Counted from the first letter of the stretch, positions 24,101 through 36,282 are shown. The stretch: DNA of 64,000 nucleotides from Polymyxa betae (GCA_003693705.1 RBZT01000267.1:1-64000), one strand, 5' to 3'. Notes: generated from the letters alone by a model not told the origin. Numbers and translations: made by a program.

Positions 24101-25228
24101 TTAAGGTGTTAAAATCGCATCAATAGACATTTTAGGCAGAATGGGCTCGAGGAGTCGCGGTAGGAAGGGGGTTACAGAAATGAAGCCATCGTTAATGGCT
24201 CTCCTATCAGAGCCGATTGCAGGCTCCTTCATAAAACAGCATTTCTCAAATTGATATGATTCAGAACCATCATCAGATTCAGTGCTATTTGTTTTAGCGA
24301 AAAGCAACCCGTAGGTCTCGTTCAGTGCAGAACACAGCCGGATCTTTACAACGCTTCTGAGCTTCTGAGGTAATAATGGGACGACACCAAGATTTTACCT
24401 GAGCGTCTGGGCGAGAATCCAGACCAATATTGACGTTGTATAAAAGGCCTGTTAAACCATCTGGCCAGCTTCTCCACAGCTTGGCGACCACATTTCCTAA
24501 CGTTAGGCAAAGTGACGATATAAGCGACGAATACGGCGTCCAATCAGTTGGAAGTTCACGATATGATACTGATAACGATATTGACCTAATGCCTTGTAAT
24601 GCACCTTCCAGAGCACCAGCAACCTGCAATTAGATGTAAATATAGAATGTACACATGCTGTGGACTGACCGTCCCTGACGACAAGATGTACGACGAACCG
24701 CAATTCTGACCGATATTGGGACCTTCTCATTGTTTTAGAGATCGCCATCTGATCTCAGGAATCCTACCTGAAATGATCAAATCCGGTTGAACAGGATGCA
24801 ATTTTGTAAGCGCCAGCAGAACGGAAGTCGCTGGTGATCCCTCAACTATGGTCCATCTAGCATTGTTTATAGTCTCCAAACGCTTTTCTGTTTCAGATGA
24901 CGATAATGTCAAGCAACAGACAGGTTTAATTTACCAGGGTAAGAATCGGGAGCAGCTCTCAATGTTAACAATCGAACTGTTCCGAATCTGTCAATCTTTT
25001 TCGAAACCCAAGACTGCTGTTGTGAAGGCAGATAACTACAAAGTAATGGAGTTTTACCAGAAAGGAAGGGCGCATTGGAAGGCTTGAGACTCACACTACA
25101 ATATGAGAATCAGGTAATTGGTTACAGAGCATTTCAACAAATGCAGATATGAAGGGCGAGTGCGGTCCAGGAGGGCCATCATCATTTGTGATGAGAATAG
25201 TCGCTGGCCGTCTAGGTCCCCATTCCAT
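24101..25228 (-). CDS. SurE-family phosphatase/nucleotidase
   Basis: SurE proteins are metal-dependent 5'/3'-nucleotidases or acid phosphatases. The start exon reads MEWGPRRPATILITNDDGPPG, which holds the metal-binding NDDG motif. Later exons give VEGSPATSVLLAL, PDLIISG, PNIGQNCGSSYILSSGTVSA and ALEGALQGIRSISLS. These match the family's VEGTPADCV, PDLVVSGINxGxN and YSGTVGAAxEG blocks in order, so the catalytic Asp, Asp, Ser and Asn ligands appear present. About 300 residues. Fungal members include a stand-alone acid phosphatase and a fusion with a tubulin-tyrosine-ligase domain (Pby1). I see no ligase domain here. Introns of about 50-70 nt interrupt it at least three times. Confidence 0.85.
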
Positions 25229-25427
25229 TCGAGACTACAGTATACGATGAAGTAGCAATCTGATAGTTCCTCCGCACTTCTAAATTGGTTAATTCGCTAA
25301 GAAGCCCGGTCTAGTCGTAAGCAACGCAAGCATTTCCAGCTGAGATAAAACGATTCATTGAAGAATGAGTCGCTAAATTAAAATGATATGTATTTAGATA
25401 CAATAAACGAAGATGTTCCAGTGTTTG

Positions 25428-27367
25428 TTACTGGGCATTTTCAAATATATATGACATAATCGCTTCAATTGCACTACTATCGTCAAAATCTGCAAGACCC
25501 AATGTAGCATAAGCCTATAGGTTCATCATTGAAAATCATAAACACCACAGATCTACTCTCATACCTCGATGCACAGCTGCAAAGGCACCTGCAATTCGGT
25601 ATGACAATGTCTAATAGGATAAGGCAAATCTATAAGAGCATCCGCCTCTGACAATGCCAAGGCAGATTGCATCATTCTATCTGAAGCCTATAGGTACAAA
25701 CTTCTCAATAGCATGCAAAATCGGAGTTCACGTCCATACATCATGCATAATTTGACTTTCTCTCAGAGCGCTTTGAAGATCATTATCAGCATCCATGTCA
25801 AGTAATGACTGATTCTTGCATTCCTCTTCCAGCAGATTGGTAAGGCTTTCGTTGATAGCGCTTTCAATCTCTACAGAGTCGATTCTGTCTGAAAGATGAC
25901 TAATCTGTTCTAATGTTCTGCTTGAAGGCAAGCGTAAAGCTTGCTCTTCTATTATAAAAGGCCTCGGGGCTAACGAAAAGAAGTCAGCGCTATTATCAAA
26001 ACGAGAATCATAGTTCCTACGAGGCGGCCGAAATTTCGTCACTATTGAGTTATAATGCGACTCAAAATGGTATGAGAGTCGAATTGGATTTGTTAAAGAA
26101 TCTTTTGATGAGTATGTCCTCATAGGTTCTACAATTGATCCATTAGAAGTCAGAATTTAAGAGGAAAGCTGCAACAATACCCGTGGAATAAGCGAATACG
26201 AGAATAGGGCGTTGATATATTTCCGACATAGCCTGGATCTCGAGATGATCTCCCCAGACACCACTTCGGCGCATTCTGCTAACGTAAGAAGAGAAATTAT
26301 CGGATGTAGTATAGCTTGAAAAGAAATCCCGTTCTCGTTCCTGAAAGCAGTTGAAAAACACTATTACACAAAGTACAAAAAGCGAACCATATAATCACAA
26401 CAGAAGTTACGAATCGCCATATGATATCGAGGGTCTGCATAAATTTGATGGCTGATTGCACGAAAAAGGCAGTTCCCATCAAACTCCATGTCAACAATTT
26501 CAGCATTGAGCCGAATTCTCATAAGTTGCCGAAAGTGTTCCTAACAACTTCGGTGAGAAGTAGGCAAGCTATATCGTTTTAAGAAAAAAACCTCGTCCTG
26601 AACGGTTGCCCGAAAATACGACTTTTTTTCGCGAATATCTGGATAAAGCTTTTCCAGACCTAAAATGTACAATAGGTAAATTACAAAAAAATTCGTGCGG
26701 CAAATGACCTCGATCAATAACGGGAAGCTCCCCTTCAGATGTTTCTAAAGGCACTAATCGATACGAATCACGATTAATCCATTCGTCATAACGCGAAGGC
26801 ATATTCAAGTAATGCACTTTCACCATAGTTGCAGAAGTCTCAACAATCTAAAATCGAAAATTAAACCCAAGTCTTGAAAAAACAAATGATATTATCATAT
26901 TGGACAGAAGAGAGAGAAAGGGAGAGATAAGAAAGCAGGATTAAACGATCACCTCTGCATTACACCATTGATCTCTAGCGTCCAAGACCTGGAGGCGATC
27001 TCGTGGCTTCCACTCGGTCTAACATCGATTCAGCAACATCAAGAAAATTGTATTCAGAAACAACACCTGGGCATGGGACGCGATAGAAAAATTCGGTGTG
27101 TGTTCATGCAGGGACGAAATTCTAGCCGAATCGCAGGCGATCCATTCCTCATCGCTGCTCCTCAACCTAACAGCCCGCTCAGTGCGACCAGGCATGGTGG
27201 ACACCTTCCAACCCTTTGTAATGGACGAGACAGTAGCTGTCCTGAATGCTAACGATCTGAGCCTCGAGCCATTGCCTGCTGGGATGTAAAACATCAACCC
27301 AAGAATGAAGTGAGATGTCAGGAGGGACTCGATCCGACTCGTCTCTGTCGATACCAACGACTGCCAT
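25428..27367 (-). CDS. OTU deubiquitinase with two Tudor-like domains and UIM-like motifs
   Basis: The catalytic part resembles OTUD5: MEFDGNCLFRAISHQIYADP (Asp and Cys of the triad), DNFSSYVSRMRRSG, GDHLEIQAMSEIYQRPILV and RLSYHFESHYNSIV (the His). Upstream exons carry two Tudor/chromo-like modules: SWVDVLHPSRQWLEAQIVSI with CLVHYKGLEGVHHAW, and RLQVLDARDQWCNAE followed, after an intron of about 110 nt, by MVKVHYLNMPSRYDEWI. Two UIM-like helices end the protein (DLQSALRESQ; MMQSALALSEA), and the last exon ends IFENAQ. The start ATG at 27367 begins MAVVGIDRDESD. All joins keep frame. The target ubiquitin chain and the Tudor ligand are unknown. Confidence 0.85.
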
Positions 27368-27524
27368 TAGGGTTTGACAGAGTACCTACTAGGGTTCTAT
27401 TTGCGCCTCTATATCCAGCCTCCATATTCCTCACTAATTCGATCTTACACTCTACAGCATCTCCCAGCCTGACACGCAAGGCAATTATGAGCAGCGATAT
27501 AGCAATTTATTTGGGGGAAAATAT

Positions 27525-27976
27525 TCAGTCTTCGTTGATAGAGACTTCAACCTCGACACCGGGTTCGATGTTGATGGAGGTCTGTTAGGGACAATTACTA
27601 TACGGATGGAGACGGCATCAATTGCTGCTTACGATCTGTTTAACGACATCAGCGGGCGATCGCAGGTCGATCAGGCGCTTGTGAATACGCATCTCGAATC
27701 GGTCCCAGGTGTTGGTACCTTCACCACATGGCGACTTTCGGACAGTCAGCCGTAAGGTCTTGGTCGGTAATCGGACAGGGCCGGCGTGCTTCAGGTCCTT
27801 GTCTTTAGCGCCGCGGATCAGATCACCGCAAACTACCCAGCGATTAGGACCTGCCGGGACACGACTTTTTCGACGCGCTTACCCTTCTCGAGAGCAGCGA
27901 CATTTCGGCTGGTCAAGGTGATGCGGATACGGTGGACGGGAGCCTCAGCGACCTCGACAGCCTTCTTGGTATCCAT
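27525..27976 (-). CDS. RPS20: Cytosolic ribosomal protein uS10
   Basis: uS10 (RPS20) belongs to the head of the 40S subunit. Exon 1 reads [20 protein letters not shown] and [11 protein letters not shown]. After an intron of about 60 nt the sequence is [40 protein letters not shown] and [16 protein letters not shown] second intron of about 60 nt precedes [18 protein letters not shown]. Identity with animal RPS20 is very high along the whole length. Codon use is biased to C-ending codons compared with neighbours, as expected for a highly expressed gene. About 118 residues, normal for the family. Confidence 0.97.
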
Positions 27977-28634
27977 CGTCGTAGCAGAAATGTATCAGAA
28001 ACGAGGACCTCGTTAATGCGTGCGGAGTCCGCGACCTGGAATATTAGGGCTACAACCTTATAACATTGGTGAAATTCATCTGCACGCTTTCTGGTGATCC
28101 TCAAATCGTCGCCTACTTTGGATGTGTGTTCGTCCGCCTTAGCGAAATTATAACTCTAATAATTAGGAACACATTGCTCATGGTATTGGTTGCCGTATGA
28201 TCTATGGGAAATTGTTTGCACGCTTTTTCTGCATCTGATACTGTAGCCGCTTGTTTTTTAGTCATGCTGTTCTGTGTCCAAAACTCTTGTCCTTTTTTAT
28301 AGGCGGTCTTCAGTTAGGATTGGATCCAAATGGTCGAGAACAAGCGAGATAATTGCGATCTGTAATTTCATGATCAATTTTGAGTTTACGGTTCATCTAT
28401 TAGATATTACTTTTTCAGAGATTTACCGATTTGCAGTTCCTAATTTCCTATCAACCCCTGAACCTCCAATCTTTTGGCTCAATTGTTACACAACAAAACG
28501 ATCAAGCAGGGTTTGCCAATTATATTCCAGTAAAAAAAATTGAACGTGAATCTGCAGGTATCGAACAGTACCCGCTGCTCTAACAGTTCTAGGTAGTTCT
28601 CGAAACAAAGAGGTCCCATAATGGAATTCTGAGT
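27977..28634. other. Intergenic region upstream of uS10
   Basis: About 650 bp without a frame I can support. It should include the uS10 promoter. A possible extra 3' exon of the small minus-strand gene (IHVQFFLLEYNWQTLLD, around 28480-28555) lies here. No snoRNA or tRNA was recognised. Confidence 0.4.
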
Positions 28635-28871
28635 TCAGGGAACCGCGTAATTAAAGCTGTTTGTCACGAATATCTCGTACGGATATATTATAGAGACTCG
28701 CTTATGGACATCGTCAAACGGACTCTCATTCAGGGAGTCGTCATCTTGTCTGTGGAAAAGTCCCCGGATCATGAGGCAGAAATGCCACTCGGCAATCGAG
28801 TACATGAGCAGATCGGCTGCCTTCGTAGCAAAGATATGAGCTCTCGGCGGGCCCTGCGCATCGTTCATCAT
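28635..28871 (-). CDS. Hypothetical protein, about 78 residues or more
   Basis: An ATG at 28871 opens MMNDAQGPPRAHIFATKAAD, then LLMYSIAEWHFCLMIRGLF, an acidic stretch and a tyrosine-rich end (IIYPYEIFVTNSFNYA). A GT donor after the last Ala could splice to a downstream exon near 28555. The composition looks like protein, and the opposite strand is less convincing. I recognise no family. It lies 90 bp downstream of the COQ6 stop on the same strand. Confidence 0.38.
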   Translation of the reverse strand: MMNDAQGPPRAHIFATKAADLLMYSIAEWHFCLMIRGLFHRQDDDSLNESPFDDVHKRVSIIYPYEIFVTNSFNYAVP

Positions 28872-28961
28872 AGCAAAGTTATGCGAGTACCTATTTGATA
28901 GGTTACAGAACGGGGCTTACTCCTATAATATATCCCTTTTTTGTTCGTCACTTTATTAGAT

Positions 28962-30376
28962 TTACGAGAAAGACTCTCCTGTTGCTACTCTCATGAATGC
29001 CTTCTTAGCATCGGGCGAGGCATTGATTAGGTCGATGCCTAGATTTCTCAAAGCAGCAATAGGCCCAGCAGTATCTAAGCCATATGTCTTATGAATAAAA
29101 TGCACTCCAGCCAGCATTGCAGCGTTTCGTTGACATGCGATCGTCGAATATTTCTGCAACAAATGCATGCTGCCGATGTCTTGCCCATAGGCATTCTTCA
29201 GGCATTCGGCCAGATCGATACTATCAGCAATTCCCTGGTTTAGCCCTTGTCCTGCTTGTGGATGGATATAATGTGCAGCGTCACCGATCAAGGCCACGCG
29301 ATGCCTCACATACGTATCAGCCTGTCTGAGATGGAGAGGAAATAGGAACCGATCGGTAAGCAGATCCAGAACTTTGGGGATTGGGGCGTGAGGAGACTGT
29401 CGAGCGATCTGCAGCATTGATCGAAGCGATTCTGGTAGAACAAACGGAGACGATAGATCTGCAGAATCTGATAGACACCGGTTGAGAACCTCGAGAAATT
29501 TTCGCTTCGAGAGCGATTTCAATTGGTTGGCATCGGTGGGCGGTAATGACCAGACAATGGACGAGCGATTTCCTAAAAGCGGCAGCAAAGCCAATGGACC
29601 TATTCCAAGCTGAGAAAGCAATGATCAGCGTTCGCTAGTTACTTGCCAGTCGGCAGATAACGCTGCCAGGCAGTCTTATCTTGAGCAGATTCGTTGGTTG
29701 CAACAGTGGCTACAAGACCCATCTGATTATAACCGAATCCGAATGTCCCAATATTGGCGAATTCTTTGATATGCGATCGAGCGCCATCAGCGCCGACTAA
29801 AAGCCTCGTGTGGAACGTCTGGCCGTTATCGCATTGGACGGTGGCCCATTCGGGTTGGTCTTCGCCAGGAATTGATACGGACGATACAGACACGTCTTTA
29901 AAGAGTTGCACACCCGATGTCTGGCTCAGCTCCTGAACCCGATTAAACAGAGCGACTTGAATCGTCTAAATCATTTATATCAATCTGAGCTTAATCAATC
30001 CATACAAAACACGCTTTACATCGTTAGGGATAATATGCCCTAGAGGTCGTTCGGGCGATTCTTGATCGAATTGAAGGCGAGCGCCTCCGGCCATGCTATC
30101 CCAGACGGCCATGGACCGATAAGGGCAGCTCTCGGGTTCGAGTTCCTTCCATATGCCGATCTTATCAAACGCCCGCCGGGTTCGAGCAGCAATAGCGCTG
30201 ACCCGGATCGGCGGCGTCGTTGCCGGGCGCGGTTCGGGCGTCGCGCGTTCGAGAACGGCGACACGAAGCGGCCGCGTGACGGCCTCGTTCCCGAGCAGAG
30301 CAGCGAAAGCTGTACCGACGATTCCGCCGCCGACCACGACGACGTCCCATTGGTCGGGACGGTAAAGAGCCCTCAT
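28962..30376 (-). CDS. COQ6: Ubiquinone biosynthesis monooxygenase COQ6
   Basis: COQ6 is the flavin-dependent C5-hydroxylase of coenzyme Q synthesis, on the matrix face of the inner mitochondrial membrane. The N-terminus reads RPDQWDVVVVGGGIVGTAFA, a GxGxxG dinucleotide-binding fold. The middle has LLVGADGARSHIKEF (the family's DG motif). The last exon has VALIGDAAHYIHPQAGQGLN (the GD motif for FAD ribityl binding). Three exons are joined by introns near 29945-29990 and 29625-29640. About 440 residues, as expected. A UbiF/UbiH-type paralogue is the only alternative, and eukaryotic nuclear members are COQ6. The stop overlaps an AATAAA-like sequence. Confidence 0.95.
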
Positions 30377-31198
30377 CAGTATGGACGCACTACACCATAT
30401 TGATCACTGAATTAGGAAAGCATTCATTCTCTATGAGATTTATTCGATGGATGATTGTTGCAACGATCAATCTGGGAATTGTCTGATATCACGAGTTGCT
30501 ACGAGATATACGATCACGGGGTGTAGGAAGTGGTGCTTATTGAAGGCATCATGTTGGTAGATGCTTTGAAAACTGTATAGAGATTGTTTGCTGCTCGCAC
30601 GAAGACAAATTACGATTGGTTTAAACAGATCGTGAAGGAATGTGATTAACATTGCATCTGAACACGTCTAAGTCGCAAATCAACAATTCTTTCATGCAGA
30701 TTACAAAAAACGCGCCGAAGGCAATCTACAAATATTTGTATTTTATAATCTATAGATATAAGGAGTTGTTTTGACAACAAAACAACGCAGACAGCCATTT
30801 CAAAACAAAGGTTAAGCAATGTAGAATAAATGACATTTTATTATGTTCTGAACACAGCAGATCACCAGGGAAAAACTGTCTAGGAGACTATAACTCTGGG
30901 TGCATGAATTGAATACCTCAATCATTCCTGATCTTTTGATTGATGTCATTGACATCCAAGAAATGATTGTTTTTTTTTTCAGGAAAAAGTCACAACAAAA
31001 ATAGTGCGCAGCCGCAATTGAAATTGCAGCGTTGTTTTTCTTGATTGTTACACATACACAAATACTACGGTTGGCCAGCGAAGGACACAACAGAATCATC
31101 CGTCTGCTTGCCGCCTGCTCAGTCGTCGTATCCCATCTATTACTCGTCACTGACTTTTCGATTGCCAGCCCAAACTGACAGGCCGAGTCTCATTGTCT
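30377..31198. other. Divergent promoter region between COQ6 and NOT4
   Basis: About 820 bp, AT-rich from 30660 to 31030 with homopolymer runs. Frames on the minus strand at 30467-30652 and 30812-31150 have chance-like composition and no recognisable motif. I see nothing else here. Confidence 0.5.
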
Positions 31199-33301
31199 AT
31201 GGTAAAGAACCGGGGCGCCATGGCTCCTGATCCTGATGATAAGGAACAGTTCTGTCCGCTTTGCATGGAGGAATTCGATCTGACAGACAAGAGCTTTCAT
31301 CCATGTCGATGTGGCTATCAAGTCTGCATCTGGTGCTTTCACAACATCCAAGATAAACTCAATGGTTTGTGCCCGGCATGCAGGACGCCCTACGATAAAA
31401 GCTCGCTGAACAAGCTCGACCCGAATCTCCTGGCAGCCGCCGAAGCTGACAGGAAAAGGAAGAGGGAACAGCAGCGGGTTGAGAAGGCGACGGCCAAAGC
31501 AGCTGCTGCTGCGGCCGCCGCCGAACAAAAAGACCTTCGATCCGACAGGTCTGCATTGCAGAACGTTCGTGTCATGCAAAGAAATCTTGTCTATGTGACT
31601 GGCCTGCCGCCTCCAATCGCCAAAGAAGAGATTCTGAGAAGGAAAGAACATTTTGGTCGGTTCGGGCGTATCGTCAAGGTTGCAGTCAACAAGAAGACCA
31701 GCACGACGACGCATTCTGCGTATGTGACATTCAAACGAAGCGCAGATGCTTCGGATTGTATATCGCATTTGAATTCATTAGTGCAAGAAGGCAAAACATC
31801 CATGAGGTTGGTTCATTTTGTGAGTTTCGGGTTCCAGTTCGCTTGTTCTGATTGCGATTACTTTTTAGAGCGACGTTCGGCACTACCAAGTATTGCTCGT
31901 TCTTTCTTCGGCACATTCAGTGCAATAATCCCGGCTGTCTGTATCTGCACGAGCTGGCCAACGAGTCCGAATGTTTTACCAAAGAAGATCTGCAGCATGA
32001 TTTCCAGATGGATGAATTCGATATGGACTATCATGGCTCTCAAAGCAATCAGCCCGCAGACATCCAGCCTCCGTCTTGCTCGACTCCATCAACAACTATT
32101 TCGCAGCCGAAAATCGATCATTCCCCAGTGCGTCGAGAAACTGCCAAACCAGCAGCTCCAATCCTGGGTGAATCTCAGACTAGATCTGCTCCAGGCATGA
32201 AACCTTCCGTCCCATCTATTCCTTGCGATACCCACACACTATTCTCTGGGGCCAGTATTCTGAGGAATTCGAATGCTATCAAGGCAACAGATGCTGAGAG
32301 TCAACAGTCGACATCCCCTGTGTCCTGTGATGTACCTAGCAATGTTCCACCATCTGCGCTTTCTGCTCAAAACAGTTTCCTGAGCTACACATCCGATTCC
32401 CGACCTCAGATTCCAAGACCACCAACACAGTCTCGAAGGAGTTTCGTCCTCAAAGATGAAGACGATTCCAGAGCACAGATCGTGCTTCCAGGCATCAGTG
32501 CTTTAGGACTGGGGAAAGCCGATTCTGTAAGTGTCTTTTCACAGGAGTCTCTCCTCTCCGTTCTCATGTTGCAACCAGGGTCCTTTCGGCTGGGATTCAC
32601 AAAGGAATCAGGAACCTCGAGGTATCCAAAAGGCTGCAATATCGCCACCAGAGTCACCACGTACTCAACAACGAGTCGAACAACAAAAAATGTTTCGCTC
32701 GCTGCTTCCAAATGTCGATGTCTCTTTCATTCCTCAACCGAATCGTTCACTGGAATTCAACCTATTCGCTCCACGTGCTACCATCTCCAGGCAACCTGCC
32801 ATGTTTGGCCCTCCGTTCTCAAGCCAGCCTCCACTAGTCATTGAGAAAGCGCCGATTGGTTCAGTTGTCGGTCCACCTCCTGGTACAGATCATAGGCCGC
32901 CTTCATGGTCACATACTATGCCATCAGCTCCTATATATCCGGCCGGATTCGATGGCTATCCTCCTCGAGATCGAGCTCCTCGTCCTCCACCTCCGGGGCT
33001 GTCTGCAAGCGGTAACCACCAGTCAATGCCATTACCGCCCAGATTCGATCGTCATTCGCCACCACCTGGCATGGCGCCTCTCTATGATAATCCAGCGCCT
33101 GGTATGGTGCCACCTAGATTCAATCCGCGATCTCAGTCCCCTGCTGGGTTCGAGCAGCAAGGATCTGCATCAGAGGATTTCCAGATAGCTTCTCAAACTC
33201 AGAGGTATCCAGCAACCACTCCCAGTAATACTCCTGGGTTAATTCAGCGTCCATCCATGGAGCCCGTTCTTCACATAAACGGCGCATGGTTTGGTATGTA
33301 G
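31199..33301 (+). CDS. NOT4: CCR4-NOT ubiquitin ligase NOT4
   Basis: NOT4 is the RING subunit of CCR4-NOT and ubiquitinates ribosomal proteins on stalled ribosomes. The N-terminus after MVKNRGAMAPDPDD holds the diagnostic C4C4 RING (CPLCMEEFD; CRCGYQVCIWC; CPACRTPY). A helical Ala-rich linker, an RRM (NLVYVTGLPPPIAKEE; HSAYVTFKRSADAS) and a CCCH zinc finger (KYCSFFLRHIQCNNPGCLYL, then HEL) follow. The second half is Pro/Ser-rich and disordered. Two introns, of about 62 nt (31806-31867) and about 53 nt (32528-32580), both restore frame. About 650 residues. It has the full NOT4 domain order RING-RRM-CCCH. Confidence 0.96.
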
Positions 33302-33385
33302 AAAGTAAAAAAGCCATCATACACATATTACGAAGAAATATTATGTATATAACACTTGAAACATTGCTTTTAGAGCAATCAGCAC

Positions 33386-34276
33386 TTAGCTGGTAAGAAC
33401 TGTCCTCACAACAAAAGCAAGTTGAGAGCATCCATCAAGACACGATTCCGCCAGTTTGGCAGTGACTGTCTCGGACGCATTTCCCACCATATTACAGTAT
33501 GTAATCTTTTGGCTGCTTGTGATAAAGGCCATACTCAGTGTAGCCTTCGTTTTGCCCATATCACCATCAGCTGGATCCAGAGCGATTTGGCCTTCGCTGT
33601 CAACTCCAGCTGATACAGCAGTTACCAGGTCGTACATTTCGACTCCAGCATTGGCAATGGCTGCTGAGGCGCAGGTGATGCCAGCTTCAATGTCGCCACC
33701 ATCATTCTCCAGTACGAGAATGTATACTTCTAGAACAGATTTGGGGAATGTATCGAACCGAATAGCTTCGTATAACGCTTTCTCAACTAAACTGTCATTA
33801 ATACTGAAACTGATAGATGAGCGATGATCATACTGGAGCGAGAAAGGAATCGTTCCTGATCGGATTGTCCCAGACGAGATTGTCGGGAACCTTTGTTAGC
33901 GAATGGAGCGTATTTGAAGTCACACCAGATGTTTCCACTTTCGCTGAATGTATACGACTTTTTCTGCTGACGAGGTCCAAACACAGCACAAATAACCTAT
34001 AAATATGAATATCAAGAGAAGACAAAGAATAATGGGATTAATTCACCTTAGTGGAGAGGCCTGTATCGCTTTGCAGTTCCATATAGGCAGACCCGGTAGC
34101 TTCAGTGATGATTCCAGTTTTCAAAACTATGACCACAATCTTCAGCATCGAATACGAGCAACAAAAAGCTGCTCACACGTCTGGCGAAGTTTATTTCCAG
34201 GACGACCACGACCACACTCAGGAGCAGGATTGACAGGTAATGGTTTATAAGAAACTCGGGCGGACGCCATCATCAT
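33386..34276 (-). CDS. MTR3: RNA exosome ring subunit MTR3 (EXOSC6-like)
   Basis: MTR3 is one of six inactive RNase PH-like subunits forming the exosome barrel. The first exon starts MMASARVSYKPLPVNPAPE. Later exons carry GSAYMELQSD, VICAVFGPRQQ, WCDFKYAPFANKGSRQSRLG and DQERFLS. Further blocks are VLEVYILVLENDGGDIEAGI, TCASAAIANAGVEMYDLV, and a final exon with ALDPADGDMGKTKATLSMAF. The block CxFxYAPFxxKGxR together with AxAGVEMYDLV is closer to EXOSC6 than to EXOSC4/RRP41. About 240 residues. Introns of 40-55 nt. It and MPHOSPH6 at 1.6-2.2 kb serve the same machine. Confidence 0.9.
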
Positions 34277-34470
34277 TTCCAAGCAACCCGGAAGTTGTAA
34301 AACTCTGCAGAACGTGTTTCGTCCAAATTTGCGCTTCACGCAGTCCGTTTTTTCAAAATTTGGATGATATTTTCAATGCCGTAGAAAGGGATGATGAAAT
34401 AACTGGCGATTATTTACATTCAAATTACGAATCCATTTTATTACCCAATGATTGAGAGAATAATTAATTA

Positions 34471-35970
34471 TTAATGAGAAGTGAGACAATCGAATCGGTT
34501 CCACATCTCCCTGAATTGCCTGACGCGCTCTAACTGGATTTCCCGAGATTCGGGTTTGGCCCGGAAGATAATCTCGGGATGCTCTTGTAGTAATCCACAA
34601 ATTATCTGCAGGCCAAATCGCACCGAGAACTTCCTCTCGTCTTCGATGACGTGGGCATATCCGGATCCATCCGAACCGAATTCAATAGAGAAATAAGGAA
34701 ACCCTTTTGGGATCGCAGAACGAAGTGGCTTCTTGCGAGAGATCTCAATAATCTTCTTATGTGAAGACCATTCTTCATCAGATTCCAACAGACCTTTCTT
34801 GAAATAGATGGGCGCATCGATGTACATTTCGTCATCCATGGGAATGCACTCGATGACGGCATGATGCTTCGATCTCGATGGGCAGGTCTCCATAAAAACA
34901 GCCTTTTGAGAAATTGATTCAAACATTCTGACAAGCTGCTGCTTGACAGCCTGAACTTCTTCGTAGACGTTCTCATCCATTTCAGTAACCGATGATGTGT
35001 GGCTGCTGGGAACAATGTAACAATGACCAAGACCTAAAGGAGGCGTCTCTGGAACGCTGATATAACAGAACTTTCCAATAGAGACAATCAGATGTCGCTG
35101 AACTCGTTTGCTCTCTAAGCAGAACAGACAATTATCATTCTGGCTTTGAAACTTGCGATGTTCAGAGATAACGTTCCTCCGTTTCGCTTCTTCCTCGTTG
35201 ACTTTGCCTTTCTGCTTTTTGGGTGCACGTTCGAACATTTCGCTGTGCGATGTGTCGAACTGTTCATCAGTGGAAGTGGAGAATCGCGAGTTTCTGGCGA
35301 TTTCCAGCGCCGAATCCGTCTGGAACTGATTTCTCGATTGCAATCGTTCTTGCTGTGCCAAATATTCGATATCGTCCCGATTAGAGTTGCAGATATTGAC
35401 AGGGCGGCCTTGACGGTCGATATCAGGAACGATTTCGATGCGCGGCCTAGAACGAATAGCTTCGATCTTCTTCTGTATGGCATCATGTTTCTTCAGATCA
35501 CCAATGAGCTTGGATCGTAGAGCTTCAGCTGCGAGCTGATTTAAATCGTCAACCGTTTCAAACACATCATCACTTTTTTCACGACGATCGACTGTTTGAG
35601 GCTCTCTGTAACCAGATGACAGAAGCGGATGTTGGCTTCTAGATCTGCTCGAGACCGAGCTAGACGGGTTTTGGGAGGCTTCAGCATGATCTTTTTCCTT
35701 TTGGCGTTTCTCGATCCGCCTGCGCCAGCTAGCGCCGCCATCGCCAACTTGTGGCGTTTGCTTTCGGTTTACAGCAATATTGGCCAGATCAATGGGCTTG
35801 GGTTTCGCAGGGGCGGCATCAGCTGGTCGGATCGGCGCAGGCTTGGCGAACGATGCATTGACTGCGAATTCGCCAGCATCCGACATCCATGATTCGCGCT
35901 GCAGATTGCTGACTGGACTCTGTCGATCAACATCTGGCTGTTTTGGTTTGATTTTGATCCCAGACAGCAT
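34471..35970 (-). CDS. CWF19L2: CWF19-like protein 2, spliceosome disassembly factor
   Basis: CWF19L2 acts in late spliceosome or intron-lariat complexes, related to the debranching cofactor Drn1. It is a single 499-codon exon. The N-terminal half is disordered and charged. The motif WRRRIEKRQKEKD and the helix LNQLAAEALRSKLIGDLKKH are typical of the family's middle. The C-terminal half is the CwfJ region: DNCLFCLESKRVQRHLIVSI, GLGHCYIVPSSHTSSV, HHAVIECIPM and, last, KGFPYFSIEFG. The HIT-like histidines and the CLFC zinc pair are present. Length is shorter than human (about 890) because of the N-terminal half. Confidence 0.93.
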   Translation of the reverse strand: MLSGIKIKPKQPDVDRQSPVSNLQRESWMSDAGEFAVNASFAKPAPIRPADAAPAKPKPIDLANIAVNRKQTPQVGDGGASWRRRIEKRQKEKDHAEASQNPSSSVSSRSRSQHPLLSSGYREPQTVDRREKSDDVFETVDDLNQLAAEALRSKLIGDLKKHDAIQKKIEAIRSRPRIEIVPDIDRQGRPVNICNSNRDDIEYLAQQERLQSRNQFQTDSALEIARNSRFSTSTDEQFDTSHSEMFERAPKKQKGKVNEEEAKRRNVISEHRKFQSQNDNCLFCLESKRVQRHLIVSIGKFCYISVPETPPLGLGHCYIVPSSHTSSVTEMDENVYEEVQAVKQQLVRMFESISQKAVFMETCPSRSKHHAVIECIPMDDEMYIDAPIYFKKGLLESDEEWSSHKKIIEISRKKPLRSAIPKGFPYFSIEFGSDGSGYAHVIEDERKFSVRFGLQIICGLLQEHPEIIFRAKPESREIQLERVRQFREMWNRFDCLTSH

Positions 35971-36282
35971 CCTTTTCTAAAGATTATGAAAATGGATTCA
36001 TCACGATTACGGACTTTTATTTTTTTGTAAAATTTCATTCGCGGAAAACAGTAAAAAAACGCGCCACTTTTATAACTATTCACAAGGTGACAGTCGCGAC
36101 TTGTCGAGATTATTTTCAGGTTCTAACTAGCTATCAGCACTTTCCCTCGATCTGTAGCTCTTTTATAATTCCATTTTGATCACAGGAAGGTGATTGTAAG
36201 CGAGGCGTATCTTTGTCGACCACCACCGTCACACTCGATCATTTTTCGTTAATAGCGGCCTGTTTATCATCGGCGATTAGTT

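Noticed and set aside
30062-30403. Plus-strand Arg-rich frames of 70-113 codons
   Set aside because: They are antisense to the GC-rich first exon of COQ6.
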